The notes under the pieces are model-generated. The model did not search any database and was not told where the DNA came from. It was given only the letters and a program-made list of their open reading frames with translations. Below are positions 11,360 through 23,117 of a stretch of 64,000 nt of DNA, piece after piece; the first letter of the stretch is position 1; each line of letters begins with the position of its first letter. Made by a program: the position numbers and the translations under genes. This DNA is from Branchinecta lynchi (taxonomy: Eukaryota > Arthropoda > Branchiopoda > Anostraca > Branchinectidae), in NCBI GenBank assembly GCA_023053575.1, contig JAKZAP010000014.1, positions 10,044,001 through 10,108,000 of the forward strand, read 5' to 3'.

Positions 11360-13442
11360 GCACGAAAACTCTCGAAGGGAATGCGATATTTTGATAAAAC
11401 TTGGTGTGAGGATTCTTTGGGTCAAAGGTAAGGTCAAGATCGTAGATGGGTTCTGTAGCTCTGTATTTAGGGGTGGGGGAGGGGGTTTCAAATTAAGGGG
11501 CAAAAAATAATAGTTTTTAAAAGCTATTGGGATAGTTGATCTAGGGGTAAGGAGACATGCTGAATCCCAATATGAAAGTTATTTTCTTGCGGGACAATTA
11601 GTTCACCCGAAATCCGGACGCAAAATTTATTCTCAAACCATTATAGCTCTGCGCGTGGATAGCGACACTCATTTGTTCATTTTATGGATGTACGGCGAGA
11701 TCTAGTTGTAATCGAAGAACGAGGAAATTTGTTGTTCAAGCGAGGATGTTGTTCAGTGAGGATTCACTGTTAAGTACAGGTCATAGATGGTTCGTAGATG
11801 GGTCCTTTAGTCCTATCTTCAGAGGCAGAGGACGGGTTTCGAATTTACGGTAAAGACTGTTCAAGACAAAGAAGTTCAAGTTCTGTTTATTTCAGTCTAA
11901 ATTCAAAATAAAGAGCCGATTTGGCAGAGAGGCTCGACGCCAAATGGGGGACATTTTCTTCTAATACGAACTATAAGAACATCAACGCAAACGTTATAAA
12001 TAAACCATAATCCATCCAGTTTCCAGCTTCAAACGACCAAGATGAGTTGGGATTAACCGCGACAAACGAAAAAAAGAAAAAAAAAATTACCTTCGGTTTA
12101 TTTTTGGATTATTATTTATTTTTCTGTAAGTGTTTTCAATGAGCGTTCATTTAACTTTATTTTTTGAGGCTATTTACAGAAAGTTCAAGTTTAACTTCAT
12201 TATGATAATTATGCCATACCCTCAATATAGTATTTCTCTTGACCTTTCGGAAATATTAAAGGTTGCCGGGTTTTACAAGGATCGCACCCATTATGGCCGT
12301 GATTAGATTTAATTCCAGAAAAAAAATCGGATCCCTAAAAACGTTCAGGCACGGAATTGCAGTGATGTCTTTCTTGAATAAAATAGAATGGAAAATGAGG
12401 AAGATTCTAGGGGCAATATATTCAAAAATAGAGGAATACTATTCGTTGGTGACTTAGAGATCAAGCGATCTCTAAGATTAAAGATTGCCGGGTTATTCTT
12501 TAGAAATCAGGCGAAGGTACAACAAGCCGGCCTATTCTTTCGAAATCAGGCTAAGGTACAAAAAGCTTAAGAATTCTTAGGGCTGTATTCTGCTGTGGCT
12601 GTATATTCTGCAATGGTAATATATTCGATCGAAACGTATTTAAATACACAAGAGGACAGACTGGATTAATGCAAAATAAATACACCGTAGGGCATCATAA
12701 GGGAGATAATATTGAAGAAGCCTGATCACACCGACGTTCCGTGCAATTTTAACCCTCAGGTAAGTTATGTGCTCCTTCCAACTTAAGTTCGAGTCAACTA
12801 CTACCCCTAAATAGGAAAATGGTGGACTCGACTGATTGTTGTACCATACTTTTCAATTGTTAGAGAATTAAAAGTAGGCAGTGCTTTAGAAATCCGAGAG
12901 AAAATTAGGAACTTTGTTTTTAGATGCATTAATACACAATTTGTTCGCTTCAAACATTCAAGCAAATACACAAAAACATCATTCATTTTTGAACGTAGAA
13001 CAGGTTCAGTAGGACCACAAGAATTGAGGGCTGTATCATCAGGGAACAGGACCGTAAGACCGAAGTTTTTGGCAGAATTATCAAGATCATTAATATAAAT
13101 TAAAATAAAAGTGGGCCGAGGATTGACCTTGGAGAACTCCGATAAGATATTCACTGAGGGGGTAAGGAGGTCCGCTGCATCTATATCTGAACTTACTTTT
13201 CTTGCTGGACAAATGGTTCATCACGAATTCGGCTGAAACTGGAAATTTGGTAGAAGCTCAAAGTTGTTTCTTAAATCGATTAGAGATTCGGTATCGGGGC
13301 AAGGAGACATGCTGAATCCATTTTTGAACTTTATTTTAGCAGTAAAAATATTCAAGGAATCTGACGAAGACTGAATGGCGAAGACATGACCCAATTGTTA
13401 GAATCAAATGTTAGATTTTTGGAACCCCATCGAAACCTATGG
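11360..13442 (+). mobile_element. Family F element, interrupted
   Basis: The left part (11360-11640: CTCGAAGGGAATGCGATATTTTG, GGTGTGAGGATTCTTTGGGTC, TTTAGGGGTGG, then a CATGCTGAATCCC unit) and the right part (13159-13442, ending GGAACCCCATCGAAACCTATGG) match the ends of complete family-F copies at 26169-27196 and 57097-57890. The 1.5 kb between them is foreign and includes a minus-strand LINE fragment. A two-copy tandem repeat of about 45 bp (TTCTTTAGAAATCAGGCGAAGGTAC-like) lies at 12485-12565. Confidence 0.6.
12625..13160 (-). pseudogene. Decayed LINE reverse transcriptase (jockey/RTE-like)
   Basis: The minus-strand frame reads FILIYINDLDNSAKNFG, then FPDDTALNSCG (the catalytic FADD/YADD box with Ala changed to Pro) and KTKFLIFSRI. 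It continues as YLGVVVDSNLSWKEHI and LLQYYLPYDALRCIYFALIQ. This is the usual order of the C-terminal half of a LINE reverse transcriptase. It is truncated at both ends, has a substituted catalytic motif and is a relic. It interrupts a family-F element. Confidence 0.85.
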
Positions 13443-14954
13443 AGGCGTCATTTTCGGCGTCAACTCAGAGGCGTCATTTCGCCGAAACCTAAGGGGGGGG
13501 GGGGGGGGTCGGCGGTGACGGCCTGGGCGGGTTTAAGCGGTTTTTTAGTATCGCATAATTTAGCCTACCTGCCATAAATCCAGCGTGGCTGAAGAGTTAA
13601 ACGGTTCAGAAACAATAGACAAAAAACCTACTGCACCACATCCAGAAAATTAAACGAATTTCAAAAACCGGTTTGTGAATGATAAAGGTCATGCCAGGCA
13701 CTCGCTGGAGAATGAAGCCACTGCAGCAGCTTCTAACGACTGTGTAGCAACAAAACGCCAAAGAGCGCCGCAGGCGAAATTTTCTTTTGAATCTGCATGT
13801 TTTCTAACAAATTTTAGGTTTTAAAATGGCCATTGCCAAAAATCTGAGCCTAAAGCTCAAAGTAAATGGAGCGTAGGTATACAAAACGTGCCGCATGCGA
13901 AAATTTTGGAATTACTTTATGATCAGAGTGCCTTTTTGAGTCACATATGCCACCTATCATGGATCAGCTCATAAGTGTTTAGTCATGACACATTTCAAGC
14001 AGTGTGAGACATTTAAATATAAACTGGCACATAACGGTGCTTCAACTCGACCCTTTCTGACTTTCTGACAGAAGCATCAAAATGAACGATTTAGGTCCTA
14101 CTCGTTCCTACAAAGTCGTTAAAAAGCGAATCTTCGTCGCTGATGACCTTACAGCGACCCAGCAACCGATTGTCATTTCATTACTCCTACATTTACAGCC
14201 TGGTCATAACTCGGCCCAAAACGATACAGACTTCTGCGCGGATTAGACTGTTGAAAACGAGTCTACTTCCAAATCTGTGCCATTCTGAGCCCAGTGTGAT
14301 TGGGTCTTAAGGTTGGTCCTTCCCTTCCTTCCTTCAACTTCAAATTGGCTTTGGGTCTGGCTTGGGGCCAATCCCTTTCCACCTTTCTGTTCTTCTTCTC
14401 GTCACTGTTGAACGTCGTGCGATAGAAAGATTTTCATCATCTGTTTGTATATCGTCACTTCTTTCGTATCGGGAGTGGGCGGCCTTCGGTGATTTGTTGT
14501 AAGTTGCAAGGTAGTTTTAGCTTTCGGTAGATTGCTAAGAGTCTTTGATTTTCCACGGCGTTTTACGGGCAGCTGAAGAGGATGTGTTGGCCTTAGCTAC
14601 TGCAGAAGAGTATCAGTGCACTTGCTGCATATGAAAAGAAAAAGTAGGTCTAAAGGGAATGAGGAAAACGAAAGTTCGAGTCAAGTAAATACTAACATAT
14701 ACTCCAAAACGCAAAAAGCTGTGAAATACGAATATGCAGAAAACAGACATAACAAGCTTCACGGCAAACATAACAATGCACTGCCAATATGCTCCAGCTG
14801 ACTTGTTCAATAACCTCGTACAAGAAGTGACTGCGGACAAATAAAAAAGCAGTCCTGGCCTTAGTGGTGATTTTTTATTCACTGTTTCTTCCTCATAACG
14901 ACTATGAAATTCTTCTGCTCCTCCATCGAATCAAGTCGACACTCGTATAATGAA
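13443..14954. other. Intergenic DNA; poly-G tract and one 54-codon open frame
   Basis: Contains a run of 16 G at 13493-13508 and a small intact open frame at 14082-14246, listed separately. Nothing else is recognisable. Confidence 0.45.
14082..14246 (+). CDS. Small open frame of 54 codons, unrecognised
   Basis: An ATG-started frame of 54 codons ends in TAG. The peptide begins MNDLGPTRSYKVVKKRIFVA and later contains PIVISLLLHLQPG. A pyrimidine-rich stretch ending in CTTTCTGACAG lies just upstream and looks like a splice acceptor, so this could be a terminal exon instead of a standalone ORF. I recognise no domain. A chance frame of this length is quite possible. Confidence 0.15.
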   Translation: MNDLGPTRSYKVVKKRIFVADDLTATQQPIVISLLLHLQPGHNSAQNDTDFCAD

Positions 14955-15220
14955 GCATGAGGTGTCATCTAAAGGCAGGGTTGCCACGGGAAGGACGAAA
15001 GTTAATTTTGTTGGAAGCTTAAATAACAACTTTTCTTCGGAAGAACACGTTTGGTTCTTTTACGACTGCTTATTTGTTAGTTCGAGGGACGCTGCTGTCC
15101 ATACGTTAATTTAGTAGTGTTTTACAACTTCCAAGTAGTAGGCAGAGCCCTTTCTGACCTTCAGCAGCTCTGAAAACTGTATCAGTGTGGCAACACAGTC
15201 TAAAGGCATTCTTGTCTCAC
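14955..15220 (+). mobile_element. MITE family I, partial copy (empty site for the 333-bp MITE)
   Basis: Matches the second half of the family-I copy at 3974-4840 (GTTGCCACGGGAAGGACGAAAG, TTCGGAAGAACACGTTTGG, CTGTCCATACGTTAATTTAGTAG). It lacks the 333-bp insertion, and so supplies the pre-insertion sequence. Confidence 0.75.
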
Positions 15221-15681
15221 CCAAATAACTCAAGTCGACATCTTTAGGGAATTAAAACGTATTCCCTAACTTTTATGCTGCGACTTTAACAAAACTGTAA
15301 ATTTATCGGATGCCTTGAACTATGTTCCTATCGACGACAGGCATATGCCAGCCGATCACAGTCTATACTAGGGCACCGTAACCCAATAAAATACTGATGA
15401 TTTTAGTAAAATTTCGACAATAACCATTTAAAATTGTTTTCGATGGGACAGGGTGCCACAGTATTTGGCATAACGAACCAGCCTTTGGGGTTTACTATTC
15501 TTAACTATTGGTATGCCGAAGGTCCTTCATTACTTATCCGCAAAAAAAGGACTTTGTAGTAGACTTATCGGTCACCCTTAACATTAAGGTTTCTTTCAAA
15601 CTATCACTTCCTCATTTCCGTTTTTCAAACATCCGGAAAGCAGCACCCGTGATTCAGAGGTAGCGTGGAGATAACACGACT
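15221..15681. other. Downstream flank / 3' UTR region of EXOC4
   Basis: Lies just past the EXOC4 stop codon on the minus strand. I see no minus-strand AATAAA within this stretch. The first good one is at 14874-14879 (TTTATT on the plus strand), about 800 bp beyond the stop. Confidence 0.4.
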
Positions 15682-18184
15682 TCAAACTGTCACTCCAACC
15701 TCTCCCAGTAAGTCTGAAAGTCTATCTAGATGCTGATTAAGGACTTCCACCGGCCCACCCTTACTTCTGTGCAGTAATCTCAGAGCGTCGATATACTCAA
15801 ACTCCTTGAATAGCTTCCCCTTCTCCAGAATGCTATTCAAAAGCTCATCCGGTGTCAACAGCGTCATTTCATAGTACTGCCTCGCTTTTTCTAAACCAGG
15901 CTCACGTCTTGAGCTGAGCGCACCAATCGTCTGGTGCAAAGTGGTGACATTGCGCACCATCTTGCGAGCACCAGCGGCGTTAATTCGCTTCACCGTCGAC
16001 GCGTTGTTGATAAGAATGCTGCCGCACAGATGGCCCACTCCTTCAATAATGTATTTCTGCTTAGGGGGCTGGAGTACGGGGCCCAGAACCAAATCGACAT
16101 TATTGATATACTGACAGAGTTTGCTAACCTCGACATCTGGTTCCTGAGACTCGCTTGCCAGCCAGTAATTCACAGTACGAGTTTGCGACACCAGATGGTA
16201 GAAGCAGTGCACTCTAACTTCAAGGTGGAGAACTAACAAGCACGTTTCGGATAATTCCAAGAAGCCACGCGGAATGGTGAAGATCTTAGCACCAGCGGTT
16301 AATTCAGCAGAATTTTTGAAAACGGATCGCAAGTAGCTCACGATTTTCAAGGTAAGCCACTCCAGGGATTCGTGGAGTGTCGCAAGCGCCTTAAGCTCTG
16401 AAATATCGTTGATCATTTCCCGGCTGGACAGTGCGGCTTCAGACAGGTTTCCCGTTAGCATTTTACTTTCCTTAAAGAATTTGTCCAGCGCCTCCTCCGG
16501 GGTTTCGTGTTCCGGGCTTTTACTCCCAACATTCTGTAACGCATGCCAGCTCGGCAAAGACTTTAAAAGTCGAGCAATGTCGTCATCTTTAACCCAAGCC
16601 GACGAGAAAATCCGACGATCTTCCGACCGCTCGTCAATTATAGCACTATAGGCTGTCTGAGCACGCTCTAAAAATGACCCCAAGCCATCGGACAGAAACT
16701 GCGCCACAGTGTCCTTCATAGTTGGAATGCTAGCTGCTAGGTGGCACAGAATTCGCACCAATTTTTCCGCAGATATGCACCACTGGTAGATCGGTTTCTT
16801 AGCATCCAGCTTTGTCAGTGTAGCTTGGTCCGTAATTAGCGCATATGAACTATCAGCCATCTTGCTCATTTCGCTTAGAGACGACTCCAGCTCATCCTCA
16901 AGGACATTCAGGACACTCTTAGCGGCGGTTTGAGTAAGGTAACTAAATAATTCACAGTGATTACTACTGGTATATCCAAGGTCGGTTTCAATCTCTCTTA
17001 TTAAGCCCTGCAACGCAACAGAGGCGTCGGCAAGATTTTCTGGTTTTGCTTCACATATCAACGGCAGGTTTTGTTCCACTTTTCCCTTCACCTCCATGGC
17101 TAACCCATGCGCGGAAGATTCGAAAGAGAACAAGGCGGTCTTGGGTTTAGTAACTTTCTTCTTGGAAAACTGGTCGCGGACGTCGACTGACGTGACCTGC
17201 CGCTTGGCTGCAGAGATGTCGCCATCTTTGTTCTTACTAATGATATGCCTCTGGAGGACGTCTTGGATTTCAACCTGGACAGCTGTCCAAACCTGCTTGA
17301 CTGAAAACAGTTGGATTGAGAGCTTTCGCTCGTTAGCGACCGTGGCAAAAGCAGTACGGGCCTGGTTCAACGCGTTGACTACAAGTCTTACTTGGTCCAC
17401 CACAAGCTTTAGGAACCGGGTTAGGCTTTTGCTATTTTCTTTCTGGGAATGTTCGATGGTTCTATCAATTATTTTTCGGAACTGCGGGCATAGACCAATC
17501 TTGATTTTGTCCACGGCAACCTCGAGCTTTCCAACGTCTATCAGACAATGGCAGTAGCTAGTCAATTTCGCCATTTCCATTTCCGTGACTTTCCCAACCT
17601 CCACTTTAGATAAGATGGCCTCCTTCACTTCAGGGTTTAGGAGTTGCTGAAGTCGTTTTAGTTCATTTTCGCGTCCTGACCCGCCAGACTTCACTCTTTG
17701 GAAAGTTCCAGATGTCAGCACAGATTTGCACGAATTTTCAAAAATGAAAGTTTCCACCTGCGAGATCACTGTTTCATATATCGCCTCTCGTTTCCCCTCA
17801 ATGTCAGTTCTCAACTCTCTCAGCCCCTCAACATCTTCCAACACTTGCACAGTTTTCAGGGCTGACGTTAGCAGACTACCCGCTTTGGAGTACTGGTTCT
17901 TCGCTAAGCACTCGGATATCTCATCACTGACTTCTTTAACTTCTTGTATATCATTTAGTATTTTCACAATAGTCTGATGTTCTTCACTTTCCTCCCAGAG
18001 GCGCTTCAGTTCATCTTGTTTGTAGCGGAGTTTCAGTCTACAAGACGCAAGCTGGGACTTGACATCCCGGATTTTGTCAAGGGTGCTCCCAACACGTCCT
18101 GTTACATCTCGGTAAGTTTGGATTGCTTCTGCAAGCTCAGCCCGGTTAGCTGTGACGAGTTTGTCTAGCTTGCTGTCGGATGCC
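15682..18184 (-). CDS. EXOC4: EXOC4 (Sec8), exocyst subunit, exon 2 of 2
   Basis: Sec8 is a rod-like subunit of the eight-protein exocyst, which tethers secretory vesicles to the plasma membrane before SNARE fusion. This exon encodes residues 42-874 and the TGA stop. Diagnostic family segments are KDDDIARLLKSLPSW (about 573-587), ELKALATLHESLEWL (637-651), CLLVLHLEVRVHCFYHL (689-705), YYEMTLLTPDELL (811-823) and EYIDALRLLHRS (837-848). The acceptor is CTCTTTTTATCTGCAG at 18185-18200. The exon opens with one G that completes an Arg codon begun in exon 1 (21709-21830). The predicted 874-residue protein is shorter than human EXOC4 (about 974), partly because the loop after the N-terminal helical region is missing. 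The C-terminus is GVTV, against a TTV ending in vertebrates. A single 2.5-kb exon for most of the protein is notable. No frameshift is seen, so the gene looks intact. Confidence 0.97.
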
Positions 18185-18939
18185 CTGCAGATAAAAAGAG
18201 TTTAGTATATATCTTGCAAGCGCAAACCAATCGGAACCACGAACAAGAAAAATAAAAATTTTAAATAAAGGAAAAAACAGAAAAGAATATTTCGTCTCTT
18301 AAATTTACCTATTAAAGGAGTTGATCCTAAACAATTTGCAGTGTTGCATTATTTATTTTCTTGTTCAATACGTTATAAATTCATCAGTCATCATCACAGT
18401 CACTGACAGACATCCTCGCGAGCCTTTATTCTCTAACCTAGGCCCAGTTCAAACCTGAACTGTCGGAATGCGCAACTGAAATGCGCAAATCCAAACAAGA
18501 GATACGAGCTGATATGTTACTAGTACCTACGACAAAGTAAACGAGGACGTCACAAGCTCCCGCTTTCATTCCTTAAAACTGCCCACCGTCTTCGGATGCA
18601 CTCAAGTTTCGACCGAGTCATATCACCCATTCGTATTGAAAATTGCGTTCCCGGGAAATGTCCGGTAAGCCATCCAGCTTCCCTCAGCGTTTAGATTTCA
18701 TTTATTAGATTTCAGCCAACCAAGTATCATCTCCATAGCTTCAGCAGTTTGGTCCCTACGCGCGAAACTAAATTTGTGGGACCAACTCCGCCCATCGTGG
18801 CCGGACACTCGGACCCACGAACTGCAGATCAAGGGCATTTGTTCCTACAAGCAATCTACTTAAACTCAAACCGAGTCACCCGTTCGTATACTGGAAATTG
18901 TGTTCGTACATTCGTGGAATTGTATTTGTACTTCGTATA

Positions 18940-19440
18940 TTTTGAAAGGGTTCGATTTGTCCTTGCTAACGTACGCAGATGACCTATTTCACCTGTGCAC
19001 TCTCTTTCCTACTCTCATTGAAAATTATGAGACCCTTGAAAAGGAGTGTAAGAAAATTTGTCTAACTTTTACCCCTTAAAGTCAAATATTAAGTACGGTG
19101 CTCCCCCTAAACTGGGGAGCACCGTACTTGAACCTTCTGATCAGGTTATTTACCTTGGTGTCCCAATTGGGAGGAGTCTCCGGGAAACCCATTATCTGCT
19201 TATCGAGCATTTGGGGGGAAAAATCCGAACACTGTTCGCATACATGGTTGCAAATAAGCGTCGGCTCGGTACAACGCTTTAGCTCTTCCTCACGTCCTTT
19301 ACCTCACCCCTTCTGGATAGTGTTTACCCTTTTCAAATCAAATACATCCGTTCACTGTTCTTTCGTTACCTCAATTCTTGCTAAAAATTGACACTACGGA
19401 CGCGAAACACCTATTTAGTTAATAGACTTGGAGTTACCAC
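18940..19440 (+). pseudogene. Decayed LINE reverse transcriptase in EXOC4 intron
   Basis: Frame GFDLSLLTYADDLFHLCT (from about 18948) carries an intact YADD box and continues ENYETLEKECKKICLTF. After a stop and frame change, KLGSTVLEPSDQVIYLGVPI continues the palm/thumb region. The order matches the fragment at 7711-8560, so both may descend from one family. It lies antisense to EXOC4 and is broken. Confidence 0.85.
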
Positions 19441-19559
19441 GCCTATCACGACGGTGGAAGTTCTCCGTGCCCGTATCATTCGTTCGAGCAACCACCCCTG
19501 GATCGCCCGTCTGTGCGAATAGGAATGATCAAAACCAATTAGTTCAAGTGTAGTTCAAG

Positions 19560-19690
19560 TGTACCGTTTATGTTCAAGTGTAACTGTTTCTGTTGATGTA
19601 CTATTCTTTTTCCTTTTTCAGTTTCTTTTATCATACTCCACTAGTTCTCATGTAGTGCAGTGGGTCAATAAAATGCAATTATTCATTTCC
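19560..19690 (+). mobile_element. LINE 3' terminal fragment
   Basis: A T-rich stretch then CATGTAGTGCAGTGGGTCAATAAAATGCAATTATTC. A similar end, CTGTAGTGGGTCAATAAAATGG, occurs at 50210-50240, indicating a shared 3' terminus with a built-in AATAAA. It is probably the tail of the RT fragment just upstream. Confidence 0.65.
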
Positions 19691-19739
19691 AGGAAATGGC
19701 TCCACTAGTTCTCATGGGTCAATATCATTCGTTGATTCA

Positions 19740-20860
19740 TTTCCCGAGAAATGTCTCATGTTCCCGCCAACTCTACCCCCCCCCCACCCCGAGGTCGAAT
19801 CCGGCACAGACCAAAAAAAAAAGCTAGTCTAGGTCGCGAGAACTTGTAATGATCCAGGTTTTACCCCAATTGTTAAACCTGTTTGGTCCCTGCGTGTCAA
19901 AAATTTCCGGGACACCTCCCCCGAGCTCCAACTCCTCGACTGAGGCCAGATCCTGTCTGAACACATAAATAGAATACCAAAGACACCTGTTCTTACCGCT
20001 CATCAGGTTTAACTCTAACCGAAGCGCTCAGTCAGATACCCTCCCCCCCCCAAGACGCCCATCGAGGTCGGATCCGGCGTGAACCCCAAAACGGCTTGTC
20101 TACGGCATATGAACTTTCTACTCTCAAAGTTTCATCCCAACACCCCTATCCGTTTGTCCCACACGACTGTCAAAATGTTGAGACCTACTACCATCAAATT
20201 TCACTCAAAACGGATGTCACAAGCACTACAGTTTTTAACACTGCAATTGGCGATCCAGATCTGAGGGACAACTCTGCCTCAAAATTTGACTAACATTTAG
20301 CAAAAGCTTGTCTAATGAAACATGGAAAGTTAGTTAAGGCTCGTGGTGTCAGGGCTGGATGGCTCTTGCAAGGATCCCCATTCAACTCTCCCAAAGCATA
20401 TGCTATTCCTGTCCATCGAGTTCCATCCCGATCTCTCCACTCGAAGTGTGTAACAAGACTTCCAGGGCCTCCTTCTTAATCCCCCCAAGGTGGCCGACTC
20501 AGGTCCGAGCCTGTAACTGAACATCTCTGACATCTGACCTTGCCAGTTTCAACCGAATCGGATCACTCGCTCAAGAGCAATGCAAGTCAAAAGATTTCAG
20601 GACCCCCCCCCCCCCCCCCTGCAGTGGTTAGATCTAATAAGGACTTATAAACAAGATATCTAGGACGTGTGCTCTTGCCAACGTCGGGTTTCATCCGAAT
20701 CGGGTTAATCGTTCGAAGGTTACGCATGTGACAACACTTCGGGGACCCATCCCCCCACAGTGCCTGGATCTGGTCCGGATCTATAAGGTGTACAACTAGG
20801 ATTTTATGCTTGTCCGTCACGTCAAGTCCTTTCCAGGTCCCTCCATTCTAAGGGGCTACA
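19740..20860. repeat. Degenerate poly-C-containing satellite in EXOC4 intron
   Basis: Blocks recur of the form CCCCCCCCC then GAGGTCG(A/G)ATCCGGC, followed by TGTCTA and a CATCC(C/G)AA-type segment. They occur near 19775, 20040, 20460, 20603 and 20745. Spacing varies from about 140 to 290 bp and copies are strongly diverged. The apparent short open frames are by-products. Confidence 0.6.
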
Positions 20861-21349
20861 AGGTTCTTGGTACCAGAGCATTTTTCTAAGTTGCACTTTT
20901 TTAGGAAGTGAGAGAACATTTTCAAAACTCTAACATGAATAATAAGCAGATCGTCTGAGTTTTAATGTTGATAAAACGTAGCAATTACTTTCAATCACAA
21001 AGGTAATTCAGACAAGCGGCTTGAGCTTTCTGAATCAAGCTTGCTATTCAAAACATTGCTAAGAACATATGGGTCACTTATGCTTCACTTGCTTTTAATA
21101 TCACAGATCTTACTCAGTTTCACTTTCATCTTACTAAACTCTAAAACAGTCTATCTGTGCCCCATCTGTTTGCTATGCCAGCCAGTTGGCAACTCTAACA
21201 AGTAAATGCTTATAATAGTAAAATGTTTGCAGGATCTATTTTAAATTTCCAAGTATCTGCTGGATTTTGCCCCTTGGACCAGCCATTCTTTTTTGGCAGA
21301 GAAATTTCAACTGGTTCTGCCTGCAAAAATCACTGACAAGAGATTGGAA

Positions 21350-21575
21350 GATTTCAAATCTTCCGCTAGTAAACTGAACCACCAGTGATCTTCCCTCTTT
21401 GTGTAATTTTTAGTTATTTTTGTGTTGTGTTTCGTGTCAAGTTTTGCTCTGTGCATTGTCCTTTTCTCTTTGTTGTTGTTTCTTTTTCTTTTGCTGTACT
21501 TCATCACTAGGGCTTCACGCCCTCCATTGTTGCTTTTGGCGGGATATAAATAAATTTATTTGATTTTCAAACTGG
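21350..21575 (+). mobile_element. LINE-like 3' end with terminal hairpin
   Basis: A T-rich tail ends AGGGCTTCACGCCCTCC ... GGGATATAAATAAATTTATTTG. The AGGGC/GCCCT arms form a small stem just before an AATAAA, a layout seen at the 3' ends of several LINE clades. No coding part is attached. Confidence 0.5.
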
Positions 21576-21708
21576 AAAACATGGGAATTCAATGCCAACA
21601 ACCTACCATATAGCTGAACACTAGGAGGATCCAGAGATCAGCGAATACAATTTTAGAAGATAGCCCTAACAGCGTTTACTCCTGGTGGGCATGAATATTT
21701 GTACCAAC

Positions 21709-21830
21709 CTGTAATCTCTCTCTAGCTTATTTTTCTCCCGTTCCCTCTGTTCATTGTCTCCTGTTGCTGACAAGGATCTGATGACTGACATCAAGAGGCT
21801 TGAAGCCTCTGATTCTGCTGTGCCATTCAT
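21709..21830 (-). CDS. EXOC4: EXOC4 (Sec8), exon 1 (start codon)
   Basis: ATG at 21828-21830 opens 40 codons plus two bases. The peptide contains SSLLMSVIRSLSATGDNE and EREKNKLERDY, matching the conserved Sec8 N-terminus (vertebrate counterpart S-LLISVIRTLS..., then an acidic/charged stretch). The last two bases AG join the G of exon 2 to make Arg41, giving ...KLERDYR-ASDSKLDKLV. The start is chosen because it is the first ATG after the splice acceptor TTGCCTTTTCTAG at 21851-21863, and family alignment begins directly after it. Confidence 0.95.
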
Positions 21831-21863
21831 TGTCCTAGTTCGTCTCAAACCTAGAAAAGGCAA
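21831..21863 (-). promoter_or_regulatory. Splice acceptor and 20-nt leader before the EXOC4 ATG
   Basis: On the minus strand, ATTTGCCTTTTCTAG is followed by 20 nt and then the ATG. This is either the 3' end of a 5'-UTR intron or a spliced-leader acceptor. If cis-spliced, a plausible donor is GACG|GTAACTT at about 23446. Confidence 0.55.
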
Positions 21864-22418
21864 ATTTTAGTAAAACTGAGTGATCAACTGAATCAATAAG
21901 TCTGGACTCTGGTTTCCAGCCAAGAGATCTATGCAATTTATACAAATGTATGCATCTTTATATTTGGGTTTGTAAGATTGGTTCAGACCTAACCCCTAAG
22001 CCTCAGTTTTGCAGTCAACTGATCCAAACTGATCAGTCTTGTGATCTGCTAAAACTGCCAAATATCTATTCTGGGAGGTTTGGCAGACCTAGGAGATGGT
22101 CTCACTGTAAATCACTGTAAATTGAGGCAAACCTCCTGCTCCGGAGAACATGCAAAGAACACCAGAGCTGCCAGATTGAAAGAAACCCCACAGATAGCAG
22201 GTTATGTTGATGCTAGGGTAAACCTCAGATTCAGAATATTGCTTGAACTGTTAACAGCCAGATCAGAGGACACCTCCCAGGCTGCTCCCAGGTAGCAACA
22301 GTCAGACAACAGTGGTATAGACTGGCTCATAGAGGAACCCCAAATGCCACAGGGAAAATCCACTATGTGAAAATCAATTTTCTTGAATAGTGGAGCAACA
22401 AAGTAATCCACTTTCATC
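21864..22418. other. Spacer or 5'-UTR intron upstream of EXOC4
   Basis: No coding feature was recognised. An open frame at 22080-22295 shows no family resemblance. Confidence 0.4.
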
Positions 22419-23117
22419 AGTCTAGTACACTAGCCCCTTTTCAGGCACGGTGCTCAAACGTCTAGCACCATGCCTGGGTGCTAGACGTTCAAGCACTGTA
22501 CCTTAGATTTCATGTATGGTGCATGGATTTCAGTATACAGTGCATACATCAAAAACACAGTTTCTGTCATAAAAACTCAGCACCCGCTCGGACAGGGCTG
22601 AAATTACTACCATGAATTAGAGAAATCAAAGACAATCCTTTATATATTTTTCAAAACAAAAACAAAAGGCCTCGGCTGATGACAGATGTGAAAAACCTCA
22701 TTTCCTTTTCTACATAGTCAAGGGTTTTGCATGCAAAGTGTCCTGTGCCTCAGCTTTTTCTACCTAGCAGCCAACCAGAATATTGGCTCTTGGGGAATAG
22801 ATAGGGAAAATACATGGAAAATAGATAGGGTGCTGTTAGGTTTTTCATCTCCATCATCATTAGAGCCCTTTTGTTTTTGTTGTGAAAAGTATATAAAGGA
22901 TTGTCTTTGATTTCTCTAATTCATAGTAGTAATTTCAGCCCTGTCCGAGCCGGTGCTCAGTTGTGATGACGGAAACTGTGTTTTTTCTGTATGCACTGTA
23001 TACTGAAACCCATGCACCATACATGAAATCCAAGGTACAGTGCTTGAACGTCAAGCACCCAGGCATGGTGCTAGACGTTTGAGCACCATGCCTGAAATGG
23101 GGCTAGTGTACTAGACT
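22419..23117. mobile_element. Foldback/MITE element with about 270-bp inverted arms
   Basis: The left end AGTCTAGTACACTAGCCCC and the right end GGGGCTAGTGTACTAGACT are exact inverted complements. Near-complementarity continues about 270 bp inward, through TTTCATGTATGGTGCATGG, CAGCCCTGTCCGAGC and AATCAAAGACAATCC. Each arm also folds internally (GGTGCTCAAACGTCTAGCACC against GGGTGCTAGACGTTCAAGCAC). TTTCATC lies immediately left (22412-22418) and at 23121-23127 on the right, a possible target duplication. No coding capacity is seen. Confidence 0.9.

Larger units (their letters stand above)
18185..21708 (-). other. EXOC4 intron 1 (3524 bp)
   Basis: The donor at exon 1 is TACAG|GTTGGT and the acceptor at exon 2 is TTTATCTGCAG|GG. 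Phase 2 is preserved across the junction. The intron holds a LINE RT relic, a LINE 3' tail, a degenerate poly-C satellite and another LINE 3' end, each listed separately. Confidence 0.9.

Noticed and set aside
16409..17557. Several plus-strand open frames inside EXOC4
   Set aside because: They are antisense shadows of the Sec8 coding exon and show no family resemblance of their own.
19780..19800. tRNA-like B box (GGTCGAATCC) suggesting a SINE
   Set aside because: It belongs to a recurring poly-C satellite unit; no A box lies at the right distance and no tRNA fold is visible.
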